Below, piece after piece: positions 53,135 through 62,633 of a DNA stretch of 64,000 bases. The number at the start of each line of letters is the position of its first letter. Position 1 is the first letter of the stretch. The DNA comes from an uncultured Lachnospiraceae bacterium (lineage in GTDB: Bacteria > Bacillota > Clostridia > Lachnospirales > Lachnospiraceae), in the NCBI GenBank assembly GCA_902789665.1, contig CADAOY010000005.1:93382-157381 (forward strand), given 5' to 3'. The notes beneath the pieces were generated by a model, which was given only the letters and a program-made list of their open reading frames with translations, was not told the origin of the DNA and did not search any database. Both the position numbers and the translations under genes were made by a program.

Positions 53135-53149
53135 TAAATACAAGATTTT

Positions 53150-54100
53150 ATGAATAAGAATTCTGTTTTATATAAATTTTTAAAGAGAGTTGAGAATCCT
53201 CAAAATAATACTTTTTATACTTTTTTGAACTTTTATTTTTGTTTGTTTTTGTCTATAAATGGGAAAAGAGTAAAAAAAAGGATTAATAAAGAATATCCTG
53301 GGAAAACAATTCTTTTATTACCAACAAGAAGTGCTGGTGATTTGTTATTTTTAAGATACAAGTTTTCTGAAATGCTTAATGCTGCAGGTATAAATCAGTA
53401 TGTATTATGTGTAGCAAGTGGAGGATGCTATAACGCTGCTTTGACCATGAATTATGACATGGTTTGCCCTTTGTCTTTAATTGAACAAAAATCTCTTTTG
53501 ATTCATCAAAGGACAAATATTCATAATGGCAAAAATGATGTTTTAGATTGTTATCCTTGGTGTATGTTTGATAGCAAAACAGCGTATAAATCTGGTAATG
53601 ATAATCGCTCCTTTGATGATTTGGTTGAAAATACAAGATTTGATAATGAAGAATTGATTGAAAAATCTGTAATTCTTTCTCCATATGAGAATTCCATGAG
53701 GGAACATGGCCTATCAGTTTTGCCTATAAAGTTTTGGGAAGAACTTACATCCAGTTTGTTAAATAAAGGTTATAGTGTTTATACAAATTGTGTTGGAAAT
53801 GATAATGAACCGTTAGTCAAAGGAACTAAAAAGATATTTCCTAAGTTTTCAGAAATTGAAGACTGTGTTTCTAAGTCGGTTTGTTGTGTGATGATTAGAA
53901 GTGGATTTACTGATTATGCGATGTCATCTCAAACGCCAAAAATAATATTGTATCCTAATAAAAGTTATTATAATTTTTGGTCTGTTACGAGAACAAGAAA
54001 TGAGAATAACTGTGAAGAAATCATATATGATGAGTATGTTGACAATTATTCTGATTTAATTAATAGGGTTAGTGATTATATTGATAGAAAGTGTTCCTAG
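53150..54100 (+). CDS. GT9-like (heptosyltransferase-fold) putative glycosyltransferase
   Basis: This 316-residue protein has a GT-B-type start, KTILLLPTRSAGDLLFLRYKF, at about residue 51, and a C-terminal half with SPYENSM, KGYSVYTNC and VMIRSGFTDYAMSSQTPKIILYPN. The same order of motifs occurs in the C-terminal half of the protein at 54597-56072, so the two are paralogues. GT9 enzymes use activated heptose or related sugars, but the substrate cannot be told. The ribosome binding site is weak. Confidence 0.6.
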   Translation: MNKNSVLYKFLKRVENPQNNTFYTFLNFYFCLFLSINGKRVKKRINKEYPGKTILLLPTRSAGDLLFLRYKFSEMLNAAGINQYVLCVASGGCYNAALTMNYDMVCPLSLIEQKSLLIHQRTNIHNGKNDVLDCYPWCMFDSKTAYKSGNDNRSFDDLVENTRFDNEELIEKSVILSPYENSMREHGLSVLPIKFWEELTSSLLNKGYSVYTNCVGNDNEPLVKGTKKIFPKFSEIEDCVSKSVCCVMIRSGFTDYAMSSQTPKIILYPNKSYYNFWSVTRTRNENNCEEIIYDEYVDNYSDLINRVSDYIDRKCS

Positions 54101-54105
54101 AATAC

Positions 54106-54555
54106 ATGCAGCTGTTTAAATTGATATCTGGACAATTAGAAGTTAATAAAATAATTAAGAGAAAAGATAATAATTTATACTTGATTTTTCCTTCAAACAG
54201 TGAGATTGCGTATTATGGGATTTTATATGCAGAGAAATATGCAAAAGAAATAAAAGCCGAAAGAATTATTGTTGTAACAGAAAATGATACGATAAGTGAC
54301 AATTCAGATAGAATGATTAATATGCCAAAAAAGATTTTTAAACTTTCTACACAGAAAATGGAAGATTTTTTGATGGCAATGTCAATGCATTCAGATTTGA
54401 TGGGAACAAGTATTTATAACAATGTATTTTATGTATCAGACGACTATCCCCATGGTGGTGCTTTGAAAACTGTATTGTCAGGAGAATTCTTCGAAAAAGA
54501 ATATATTGTTTGGAATAGAATATATCACAGAGAGTCATTTTATTTTACAGAATAA
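54106..54555 (+). CDS. Unknown protein, stand-alone form of the N-terminal domain of the next gene
   Basis: I do not recognise this roughly 149-residue protein. It contains RIIVVTENDTI, LSTQKMEDFLMAMSMHSDL, and YVSDDYPHGGALKTVLSGE followed by WNRIYHRES. The first 155 residues of the next protein show the same plan (KKVLFISTRE, SEMDSIIYSLNYCKFDQ, and LVKPNMRYGERLLSCD with FVYRHQSE). I infer a duplicated domain, once alone and once fused to a GT9-like domain. The start may be ATG 54106 or GTG 54091, the latter overlapping the previous gene. Confidence 0.55.
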   Translation: MQLFKLISGQLEVNKIIKRKDNNLYLIFPSNSEIAYYGILYAEKYAKEIKAERIIVVTENDTISDNSDRMINMPKKIFKLSTQKMEDFLMAMSMHSDLMGTSIYNNVFYVSDDYPHGGALKTVLSGEFFEKEYIVWNRIYHRESFYFTE

Positions 54556-54596
54556 TAGCTTAAATAATAGATTAAAAAGGTTTTAATATTGGATAA

Positions 54597-56072
54597 ATGG
54601 GAAATAGTGTTACAGAAGATTTTAAGAATATTGCTGTTGGAATTAAACTTTATAGAAATCTACATTTAAAGAATAAAATTACTATATTTGATAAATGTTT
54701 TACATATATTATGCCGGATTATGATGAAGACGCTGTGGATACTTTTTTTGAGAACATTGAGCGTTATTTGAAGGATTCAGGGTTTAAGAAAGTATTATTT
54801 ATTTCAACGCGAGAAATCATAATTCCTAATGGATTTGATAACAATAAAATTAAATATGCTGTTGTTTCTCAAAGTGAGATGGATAGTATTATTTATTCAC
54901 TAAATTATTGTAAGTTTGATCAGAATGTAAATGTTCTTTCATTGGTAAAGCCCAATATGCGATATGGTGAAAGACTATTAAGTTGTGACAGAATATCGAG
55001 TAACGATATTTATCGAACTTGTTTTTTTGTGTATAGACATCAATCTGAAAAAAAAGGTTCATTTAAAATTCATTTTTCAAATAGAGCCATGTATCATCTT
55101 GCCTGTATCGCATATTGTTTGATTTATATTACAGGTGCATACAGCTACGTATATTTATATTATTTATATCGTATAAAAGGTGGTTTTGAAGTTTATAACA
55201 AATTAAAAGAGGATTATAAAGGTAAAATTTTGTATTTGGCTCCATATAAGGGAACCGGAGATGTTTATCTGGCTGCTGCGATGCTTCGTAAATACATTAA
55301 TGCAAACAATCTTGAAGATGGAATTGTTGGCGTAATAGGTGGCGGTAATCGTAAAATAGCCGGTATGTTTGGATTTGAAAGTTTTGATATAAAAAGAAGA
55401 CAGATGGACGATTTGATGTGTTATATCAAGTATGCAAATATCGAACAGTCGGAAATCTTTTTATTGCATCATGATCCACCTCATATTGATAGTGGAATAC
55501 TAGATTTGATGCGAAATATTAACGATTTAAACTTCTACGAAATATATCAGTATGCTCTGTTCGAAGATGTTAATAATGAGTATTTTGAATTACCTGAGTT
55601 TGATGATGATAAATCTAAGATTGATTCATTATTTACTCAAAACGGATTGATTCCTGGAAAAACTGTATTAATAGCGCCATACAGTTATACTTTGCCAAAC
55701 CTTTCGAAGAAGATGTGGGTTCAGGTTGCAGATGATTTAAAGGAAAAAGGTTATACTGTTTGCACGAATGTTGCAAGTAAGAAAGAAAAAGCCATAAAAG
55801 GAACTGTTCCTTTGTTTATTCCATATAAACAGCTGGTGCCGTTTCTTGATAAAGCAGGATATTTTATTGGAATACGAAGTGGTATTTGCGAAATACTTGC
55901 TTCGTCTACATGTAAAAAGATTGTTCTTTATAAAAAAGGATTTGACTGGAATGGAAAAGACAGTCTTGATTATTTCAGTCTTGAAAAAATGGAATTATGT
56001 GAGGCGATTGAAATGGAGTATTATAAGAAACCATTTGATAATCTTGCCAAATCAATAATAAATGAGTTTTAA
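54597..56072 (+). CDS. Two-domain putative glycosyltransferase (unknown N-domain plus GT9-like C-domain)
   Basis: This is a 491-residue protein. The first 155 residues match the plan of the preceding small gene. Residues from about 200 have a GT-B/GT9 layout: GKILYLAPYKGTGDVYLAAAM, VLIAPYSYTLPNLSKKMW, KGYTVCTNVASKKEKAIKGT and YFIGIRSGICEILASSTCKK. No ribosome binding site stands right before ATG 54597. A TTG at 54589 with AAAAGG upstream is in another frame, so the very start may be altered. Its role is sugar transfer in surface glycan assembly (inference). Confidence 0.62.
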   Translation: MGNSVTEDFKNIAVGIKLYRNLHLKNKITIFDKCFTYIMPDYDEDAVDTFFENIERYLKDSGFKKVLFISTREIIIPNGFDNNKIKYAVVSQSEMDSIIYSLNYCKFDQNVNVLSLVKPNMRYGERLLSCDRISSNDIYRTCFFVYRHQSEKKGSFKIHFSNRAMYHLACIAYCLIYITGAYSYVYLYYLYRIKGGFEVYNKLKEDYKGKILYLAPYKGTGDVYLAAAMLRKYINANNLEDGIVGVIGGGNRKIAGMFGFESFDIKRRQMDDLMCYIKYANIEQSEIFLLHHDPPHIDSGILDLMRNINDLNFYEIYQYALFEDVNNEYFELPEFDDDKSKIDSLFTQNGLIPGKTVLIAPYSYTLPNLSKKMWVQVADDLKEKGYTVCTNVASKKEKAIKGTVPLFIPYKQLVPFLDKAGYFIGIRSGICEILASSTCKKIVLYKKGFDWNGKDSLDYFSLEKMELCEAIEMEYYKKPFDNLAKSIINEF

Positions 56073-56087
56073 TCGAGAGGATTATTT

Positions 56088-57608
56088 ATGGAATATATTA
56101 TAGTTCAAGCCGGTGGAAAAGGAACCAGACTTCAATATTTAACAAAGAATAAACCTAAGGCACTGGTTCCTATTGATAATTTGCCTATGCTTTTTCATCT
56201 TTTTCGTAAATATCCAGATAAAAGGTTTGTTGTAATAGCTGATTATAAAAGAGATGTTATGAAAGAATATTTGGCAGCTTTTGCAGATGTCAAATATCAG
56301 GTTGTTGAAGCGACAGGAACGGGAACATGTTCGGGCGTTAAACAGGCTATTGAACTTATTCCGGAACATGAGCCGTTTATGTTAATTTGGTCTGACCTTG
56401 TACTGCCTGAAGGGTTTGTTCTTCCTGATGAATATAAAGATGGAAATAAGGCAATCAATGATTATGTTGGTATTTCTCAAACTTTTCCTTGCAGGTGGAA
56501 GTATGAGGATGAGCAATTTGCAGAAGAGAAATCTACTGAGTTTGGTGTTGCTGGATTCTTTTTATTTACTGAAAAATCGAAAGTAAATAAAGTTCCGGAA
56601 TCCGGAGAACTTGTTCGTTGGATGAGCGAACAACCTATAGATTTTAAGACTGTAGGTATAGGCGGAACAAAAGAATTTGGATTAATTGAAGAGTATGAAA
56701 AACTCGAGCAGTCCAAATGCAGACCGTTTAATAAGATAACGATAGAAGGTGACTGTATTATTAAAGAACCAGTTGATTCTCAAGGGAAAAAACTGGCCGT
56801 AAGAGAAAAGGCATGGTATGAGAAAGCAAGACTTCTTAATATACCGGAACTTCCTAAGATTTATGAAACTAATCCATTGAAAATGGAATACATTAATGGC
56901 AAAAACATTTATGAGTGTGATTTTGATTATGAGACAAAAAAGACAATTCTTACATCACTGGTTTCGGCTCTTAAATCATTGCATAACAGCGATAGCGTTC
57001 CTGCAGATACTTTTAGTATAGAAGAGGCTTATTATAATAAGACAATTGCAAGATTATCCACAATTCAGGATTTAGTTCCGTTTGCAAGAGATAAAGAGAT
57101 AGTTGTAAACGGTAAAAGATGCAGAAATGTTTATTATTACAAAAACGAGCTTAAAGCTAAGCTAGATGATTTGAAAATTAATTGTGATAAATTTGCATTT
57201 ATACATGGTGATTGTACTTTTTCCAATCTTATGGTGCGAGAGGATAACAGCCCGGTTCTTATCGATCCAAGAGGATATTTTGGATTTACCGAACTCTATG
57301 GAGATGTAAGATATGATTGGGCAAAACTCTATTATTCGGTTGTTGGTAATTATGATAAGTTTAATCTAAAAAAGTTTAGATTGGAAATCGGAGACAGTGC
57401 TGAAGAAGGTGTAAAACTCGATATTGAGTCTAACAATTGGGAACAATTGGAAGCAGTATTTTTTGAACTTACCGGAGCAGATGAATATGAGATTAAGTTG
57501 TTACATGCTGTAATATGGTTATCTCTCACAACATATGCATGGCAGGATTATGATTCCATATGTGGAGCTTTTTATAACGGATTATGGTACCTTGAGGAGG
57601 TTTTATAA
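56088..57608 (+). CDS. Nucleotidyltransferase-kinase fusion (LicC/LicA-like architecture)
   Basis: Residues 1 to about 230 are a nucleotidyltransferase with AGGKGTRLQYLTKNKPKALVP, a loading site LIWSDLVLPEGF, and later GIGGTKEFG. Residues from about 240 form an aminoglycoside/choline kinase-like domain with FIHGDCTFSNLMV (catalytic HGDxxxxN) and LIDPRGYFG (metal-binding Asp). The pair suggests a small alcohol or sugar is phosphorylated and then activated with a nucleotide before attachment to a glycan. The substrate is unknown. The SIS isomerase gene begins directly after its stop. Confidence 0.8.
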   Translation: MEYIIVQAGGKGTRLQYLTKNKPKALVPIDNLPMLFHLFRKYPDKRFVVIADYKRDVMKEYLAAFADVKYQVVEATGTGTCSGVKQAIELIPEHEPFMLIWSDLVLPEGFVLPDEYKDGNKAINDYVGISQTFPCRWKYEDEQFAEEKSTEFGVAGFFLFTEKSKVNKVPESGELVRWMSEQPIDFKTVGIGGTKEFGLIEEYEKLEQSKCRPFNKITIEGDCIIKEPVDSQGKKLAVREKAWYEKARLLNIPELPKIYETNPLKMEYINGKNIYECDFDYETKKTILTSLVSALKSLHNSDSVPADTFSIEEAYYNKTIARLSTIQDLVPFARDKEIVVNGKRCRNVYYYKNELKAKLDDLKINCDKFAFIHGDCTFSNLMVREDNSPVLIDPRGYFGFTELYGDVRYDWAKLYYSVVGNYDKFNLKKFRLEIGDSAEEGVKLDIESNNWEQLEAVFFELTGADEYEIKLLHAVIWLSLTTYAWQDYDSICGAFYNGLWYLEEVL

Positions 57609-58196
57609 ATGACATCGTATTTTGAAAGACAGTTAAAAGAAATAGATCATTCCATTCACTCAATGGATATGGAATTATTTGAAAGATGGGTTAACGAAGC
57701 CGTTGAAGTATTAAAGAATGGTCATAAAATTGTTGTTTCCGGTCTTGGCAAAAACGTACCTGTATGTGAGAAGTTTGTAGGTTCGATGCAGTCGCTGGGA
57801 TTGGAAGCTTATTATCTTAATACTAACTCAGCAGTTCATGGAGATATGGGTGTTGTAAAAGACGGAGATATGGTTATTATTCTAACCAAGAGTGGAGAGA
57901 CTGCAGAGTCTATATATTTGACGAATCTCCTTTTAGAGAGAAAAGTTAATATGTGGCTGCTTACCTTTAAGAAGGAAAGTACATTGACAAAAACCATTTC
58001 GAACAGTGTTGTTCTTGATTTGAATCATGAAGGTGACTTATGGAATATAATGCCAAATAATTCAACAACATTGAATCTTATTGTTTTACAGGGATTGGTT
58101 ATGAAGATTGCCGACACAATGCAGATTCCGTTGGAAGATTTTAAGCGTAATCACCCGGGTGGACATATTGGTGTTCAACTTTCGGGTGATAAATAA
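57609..58196 (+). CDS. SIS-domain sugar phosphate isomerase, KpsF/GutQ-like
   Basis: This 195-residue SIS protein shows KIVVSGLGKNVPVCEKFVGSM, AVHGDMGVVKDGDMVIILTKSGETAES and the end RNHPGGHIGVQL. That is the arabinose-5-phosphate/phosphoheptose isomerase type without the CBS domains of KpsF. Together with the kinase-nucleotidyltransferase fusion it could supply a phosphosugar that is then activated. It follows the fusion gene with no gap and has GAGGAGG upstream. Confidence 0.85.
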   Translation: MTSYFERQLKEIDHSIHSMDMELFERWVNEAVEVLKNGHKIVVSGLGKNVPVCEKFVGSMQSLGLEAYYLNTNSAVHGDMGVVKDGDMVIILTKSGETAESIYLTNLLLERKVNMWLLTFKKESTLTKTISNSVVLDLNHEGDLWNIMPNNSTTLNLIVLQGLVMKIADTMQIPLEDFKRNHPGGHIGVQLSGDK

Positions 58197-58217
58197 TTAA
58201 GTAAAAAGGTAATAGAT

Positions 58218-59570
58218 ATGGTAGAAGATAATCCGAATCAAAAAGAATTGGAAAAAATGGCTGTTTTCTGCAGCAAATATAATCATATTTTTCTTTATGG
58301 ATATGATTACACAGAACGCATGATTGCTAAATATATGAAAATGGCTTCGTTGACAATTGACGGATATGTTTCTGATAATATTGAATCTGTAAATGACGAA
58401 TTACAAATTATTACTTTCGACAAATTGAAGTCGGATTACAAAAAATCGAAAGTAGGAATTATTGTTTCTTCAGGAAAAGATGAAGATGTACTTCAAATTA
58501 AGAAATATGGATTTAAACATATATTTGTTGTCGATGAATGGAATAGAAGAACGATTCCATATAAAATGACTCCTAGATCTAAAGAAAACTTCTGGGTGGA
58601 GGTCAATCTTGCCGACCATTGTAATTTAAATTGTCAATCCTGTGATCATTTTTCACCAATCGCAGAACCAACTTTTTTGGATTTTGATCAATATGTAAAA
58701 GATTTAAAAAGGTTATCTGATTTGACAGATAACAAGATTGGATTGATTAAACTTCAGGGTGGTGAACCATTATTAAATACAAAACTGATTGATTTTATTC
58801 GTATTACGAGGGAAATATTTCCTAATGCGTTCATATGCGTTTTTACAGCTGGTCTTTTACTGAAAAAATGGGGTAATGATGATAATAATAATTTGTGGAA
58901 AGCCGTAAAAGATTATGAAATAGAAATAAGGTGGACTCACTATCCTATACCGTTGAAATTTGATGAAATAAGAAAGACAGTTGAGAGTTATGGAATTGAG
59001 TGGTGGGAAACTCCTCCTCCTTTCGAAAAGGGTGCAAGAGTATGGTTTTTCTCGGAAATAGGAGCATTACAATATAAAGGTGAAAAGCACTCGGTTAAAC
59101 ATCCATTTTGGACAAATGGAGGTGTTGCACCTTTTAGGTGGATTAGTTGTTATCAGTTTAACGAATCAATAGTATTAAGAGATGGAAGAATTTACACTTG
59201 TCCAATGATACCATATGTTCATTTCTTTAATGATTATTTTAAATGTAATCTAGAAGTAAAAGAAGAAGATTCAATTGATATTTATAAAGTAGAATCATAC
59301 GAGGAAATAGCAGAGTTTTGTACGAGAAGAGTGCCGTTTTGCTCTTATTGTGCAGTTCATCACAGGTATTCAAGACCATGGAAACAGTCTGAACATACCA
59401 TTGAAGAATGGACAGAAAATCCACCTTTCTTTGGCGACTCCATAAATCCTATTTTAAGTGTTACTGGACATGAATTAATGCTCTTAAAAATTGGTCTTAC
59501 TTCACTTAGGGATAATGGTATAAAGGAAACATGGATTAGAACTAAAAGGGTATTATTAAAAAAGTATTAA
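58218..59570 (+). CDS. Radical SAM protein of the glycan locus
   Basis: This 450-residue protein has an N-terminal domain of about 115 residues with a Rossmann-like look (FLYGYDYTERMIAKYM). Then comes a radical SAM core with the iron-sulfur motif CNLNCQSC at about residue 133 and the SAM contact LQGGEPLLN. The C-terminal part has extra cysteines (TCPMIPYVHFF, CTRRVPFCSYCAVH) fitting a SPASM-like auxiliary cluster. Radical SAM enzymes in glycan loci perform epimerisation, dehydration or deamination. The reaction here is unknown. Confidence 0.82.
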   Translation: MVEDNPNQKELEKMAVFCSKYNHIFLYGYDYTERMIAKYMKMASLTIDGYVSDNIESVNDELQIITFDKLKSDYKKSKVGIIVSSGKDEDVLQIKKYGFKHIFVVDEWNRRTIPYKMTPRSKENFWVEVNLADHCNLNCQSCDHFSPIAEPTFLDFDQYVKDLKRLSDLTDNKIGLIKLQGGEPLLNTKLIDFIRITREIFPNAFICVFTAGLLLKKWGNDDNNNLWKAVKDYEIEIRWTHYPIPLKFDEIRKTVESYGIEWWETPPPFEKGARVWFFSEIGALQYKGEKHSVKHPFWTNGGVAPFRWISCYQFNESIVLRDGRIYTCPMIPYVHFFNDYFKCNLEVKEEDSIDIYKVESYEEIAEFCTRRVPFCSYCAVHHRYSRPWKQSEHTIEEWTENPPFFGDSINPILSVTGHELMLLKIGLTSLRDNGIKETWIRTKRVLLKKY

Positions 59571-59630
59571 TTGTTATCGTTTGATATTGCGGGTTATTGA
59601 GAAAGTAAAATTTAAAAGGAATACTATATT

Positions 59631-60749
59631 ATGAAAAAAATATCGTTTGTTTGCGAAACAACATATAACCTGTTTATTGCGATAATACTTTTATTTCAAC
59701 TAAAGCAAATAGATGACATAGATGTTACTTTTTTCGTTCGAAATAATCGAATAAAAAAAGAATTAATAGATAATTTAAAAACCTTAAAAGAGATTAATAA
59801 TGTAAAAGAGTTTAATTATTCAATTTTTAACGATGTCTATGAAAAAAAATTAATAACAGTATATTATTTTTCTTTTATGAACTATGTATTTCCGTTTTAT
59901 TTTTTTAATAAGTTTTTACAAAACAAAGGAGAAAAATACAAGTTTGATGAGATTTATATTGCGTTCCCTGATATGATTGAAAGATTATTAGTAAGATTGA
60001 ATGCTAAATCTAAACTGTTTTTTTATGAAGATGGAATTGGAAACTATGTTGAATTTACTAAAAGATTTCCGCTATATACGTGTTTTACTGAAGATTTATG
60101 GTCATTTATACATTTTAGAAAAAACAAGTGGAAAAATGTTGATGGTATTTTTTTAAATCAACCGGACTGTTTTGATTATGACTTGATAGAAAAATTTAAA
60201 ATTAATAATTTTGTTGGTAATAATATGGTTGAAAATGCTTTGAATACTGTTTTTAGTACGCAAGAGAATACAGAAAACTATTATTCAAACAAGATGGTTT
60301 TTTTTACTCAACCCGATGATAAAAGTCCTTTTTTAGGTCGTTCATATAAAGAAATTGAGATTAAAATTATAAACATGCTTAATAATGAATTTCATGATTC
60401 GATTATAGTTAGAATACATCCTAGGGATGATAGTATTATAGATAATGTAAAGGTAGATAATTCTAACAATATGTTTGAACTTATGGCTAAGGATTATGTT
60501 GATGATGAGACTATTATGATTTCGTATTTCTCTACTGCGTGTTTTACGCCTAAGTTAATATATGATAAAGAACCTTATATTATCTTTTTATATATGCTTT
60601 TTGACGTAGATCAATTGTATCGTGATAGTTATAAAGTTTTTTTGGATAGAATGAAAAAACTGTATAAGAGTAATAATAAGATATTTATTCCTAAAACAGA
60701 TGATGAGTTGATTGATAGTATTAATTATATAAAGAGAAATAACACATAG
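59631..60749 (+). CDS. Putative sialyltransferase-like glycosyltransferase (GT52/polysialyltransferase type)
   Basis: This is a 372-residue A+T-rich gene. The start KISFVCETTYNLFIAIILLF, FFYEDGIGNYVEF in the middle, VRIHPRDDS (the HP motif) and a later SYFSTACFTPKLIYDKEPYII resemble bacterial sialyltransferases and polysialyltransferases. No sialic acid synthesis genes are in this window, so the donor is uncertain. It lies between the radical SAM gene and the flippase in the acquired half of the locus. Confidence 0.6.
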   Translation: MKKISFVCETTYNLFIAIILLFQLKQIDDIDVTFFVRNNRIKKELIDNLKTLKEINNVKEFNYSIFNDVYEKKLITVYYFSFMNYVFPFYFFNKFLQNKGEKYKFDEIYIAFPDMIERLLVRLNAKSKLFFYEDGIGNYVEFTKRFPLYTCFTEDLWSFIHFRKNKWKNVDGIFLNQPDCFDYDLIEKFKINNFVGNNMVENALNTVFSTQENTENYYSNKMVFFTQPDDKSPFLGRSYKEIEIKIINMLNNEFHDSIIVRIHPRDDSIIDNVKVDNSNNMFELMAKDYVDDETIMISYFSTACFTPKLIYDKEPYIIFLYMLFDVDQLYRDSYKVFLDRMKKLYKSNNKIFIPKTDDELIDSINYIKRNNT

Positions 60750-60790
60750 TTTTAGAAATTCTTTTTGATATTGTTTGGAGTTTAAACTAT

Positions 60791-62323
60791 ATGAGTAGTT
60801 TAAGAATAAAAAATGTTATAAGAAATGTTTTGTTTTCATATTTTGATTTAATAATATCAGGTACTTTTTCTTTTTTATCAAGATGGATTATTGTTTTTGT
60901 GTTTAGTGAAAAGTATCTCGGCTTGTCTAGTTTGTTTTCTTCAATTTTTCAAGTGTTATGTGTAGCTGAATTAGGCTTTGCTAGTTCTATTGTTTATAAT
61001 CTTTATAAGCCTATTGCTGAAAACGATACAAAAAAAGTATGTGAAATACTTAATTATTTTAGAAAAGTGTATTGGGTTGTTGGTTCAGTTGTTTTGACTT
61101 TAGGTCTGATAATTCTTCCTTTCATTAAATATTTGATAAAAGATGACATCCCAGATGACCTTAATATTTATATATTGTACATACTTTTCTTGGCTAATAC
61201 ATGTATCGGTTATTATTTTTATGCATATAAAATATCATTGCTTGATGTATTACAAAGATTAGATTTGATAAAAAAAATTAATTCTGTAATTAGTATAGTC
61301 GGTTTTGTTTTACAATTAATTAGTTTGTTGATTTTAAAAAACTATTATTTGTATGCAGCAATTCCAATATTAAATGCTTTACTTGGAAATTGTTATGTTG
61401 GATATATTTCAAAAAAAGAATATCCGCAGTTTTATTGTAATGGAAAGATTGATTCTGTTACCAAAAATAGTATACGACAAAGAGTCAAAGGTTTGTTAAT
61501 TTCAAATATTAGTTTGGTTACATATACAACGTTTGATTCGATTATATTGTCGTTATTTTTTGGTTTAAATTCTGTAGCAATATATAGTAATTATTTGCTT
61601 ATTTTTAATACTATTTCTAATTTGATTGTTGTTTTCAGAAGGGCGATACAATCGAGTGTAGGGAATAGTATAGCTGTCGAAAAAGTTGAAAAAAACTACA
61701 AAGATTTGTTGATTTTACAGTTCATTTTTTCGATGCTTGCTACGTGGTGTGTGGTTTGCCTTTTGAATTTATGTCAACCATTTATGTATTTTTGGATGGG
61801 TAAGGATAATATGCTTACTTATTTTGATGTTGTTTTATTATGTGCTTGGTTTTATATAGGTGTTGCATCTCATTCATTTTTCTTATATCTTGCAGGATAC
61901 GGATTATGGTGGGAGGTTAGAATGCCATATTTGTTAAGTGCTATTGTTAATATAGTCATGAATATTGTATTGGGAAAACTGTTAGGAATAACAGGTATTA
62001 TTATTTCAACATTTGTTTCTAGCTTTATTTTTGGGTCTATATGGCAGTGTATGATAGTTTTCAAACACTATTTTAAATGTAAGTTTTACGAATTCATAAA
62101 AAAACAATTGTTGTATACTTTGGTTTGTCTTCTAATTTGTTTAGTATCATTTATAGTGTGTTTGTTTATACCTTTTAAATTGTTTATTGTTGGATTAATA
62201 GTACGCTTATTGATATCCACAATTTTGTCAGTGCTTATAATGTATTTGTTATTTAAAAATTATGATGTATATAAGTCTTCTAAGAATTATATAAATGAGG
62301 CAAAGAAGTTGTTTATTCATTAA
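60791..62323 (+). CDS. Polysaccharide flippase (Wzx-like, MATE/MOP superfamily)
   Basis: This 510-residue membrane protein has 12-14 predicted helices. The start RNVLFSYFDLIISGTFSFLSRWIIVFVF resembles oligosaccharide flippases that carry lipid-linked repeat units across the membrane. The segment YLGLSSLFSSIFQVLCVAELGFASSIVYNLYKPIAE is typical of this family in Firmicutes. It closes the glycan locus before the insertion element. The ribosome binding site is TTGGAG. Confidence 0.85.
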   Translation: MSSLRIKNVIRNVLFSYFDLIISGTFSFLSRWIIVFVFSEKYLGLSSLFSSIFQVLCVAELGFASSIVYNLYKPIAENDTKKVCEILNYFRKVYWVVGSVVLTLGLIILPFIKYLIKDDIPDDLNIYILYILFLANTCIGYYFYAYKISLLDVLQRLDLIKKINSVISIVGFVLQLISLLILKNYYLYAAIPILNALLGNCYVGYISKKEYPQFYCNGKIDSVTKNSIRQRVKGLLISNISLVTYTTFDSIILSLFFGLNSVAIYSNYLLIFNTISNLIVVFRRAIQSSVGNSIAVEKVEKNYKDLLILQFIFSMLATWCVVCLLNLCQPFMYFWMGKDNMLTYFDVVLLCAWFYIGVASHSFFLYLAGYGLWWEVRMPYLLSAIVNIVMNIVLGKLLGITGIIISTFVSSFIFGSIWQCMIVFKHYFKCKFYEFIKKQLLYTLVCLLICLVSFIVCLFIPFKLFIVGLIVRLLISTILSVLIMYLLFKNYDVYKSSKNYINEAKKLFIH

Positions 62324-62416
62324 ACTCAAAAAATGTGTTTGATTTTAAGGTAAATTAGTCAAATATATTAAATTATTTTAATGAAAGACTAACTATTAGA
62401 AGTCAAGAAGAAATAA

Positions 62417-62557
62417 ATGATTTTTAATCAAAACGCAGAAATGCGATTCGTAAAGTGGCTGGGACTTATTTCCAGCAATCAGTTCCTTGAAAAATTGCAT
62501 GACAAACAGAGCATCCGATTGGGTGCTCAAACAGAAAAGGTATATCTGATTGATTAA
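62417..62557 (+). CDS. Possible 46-residue ORF at the insertion element edge
   Basis: ATG 62417 to TAA 62557 encodes MIFNQNAEMRFVKWLGLISS and 26 further residues. There is no good ribosome binding site and I recognise no family. Its end overlaps the reconstructed transposase stop on the other strand. It may be a remnant or chance. The rest of the gap 62324-62553 is A+T-rich with nothing else that I can support; the right end of the insertion element must lie in it. Confidence 0.2.
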   Translation: MIFNQNAEMRFVKWLGLISSNQFLEKLHDKQSIRLGAQTEKVYLID

Positions 62558-62633
62558 CTCGGAGAATAAGCTTGTCCGGTTAGTTCCATCTTATAGATGG
62601 TTCGGATCAGCTTTTTCGCCGCATGTGATACGG

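Noticed and set aside
62324-62553. Search for an rRNA or tRNA target beside the insertion element
   Set aside because: No tRNA-like cloverleaf or rRNA sequence was found in this gap or elsewhere in the window.
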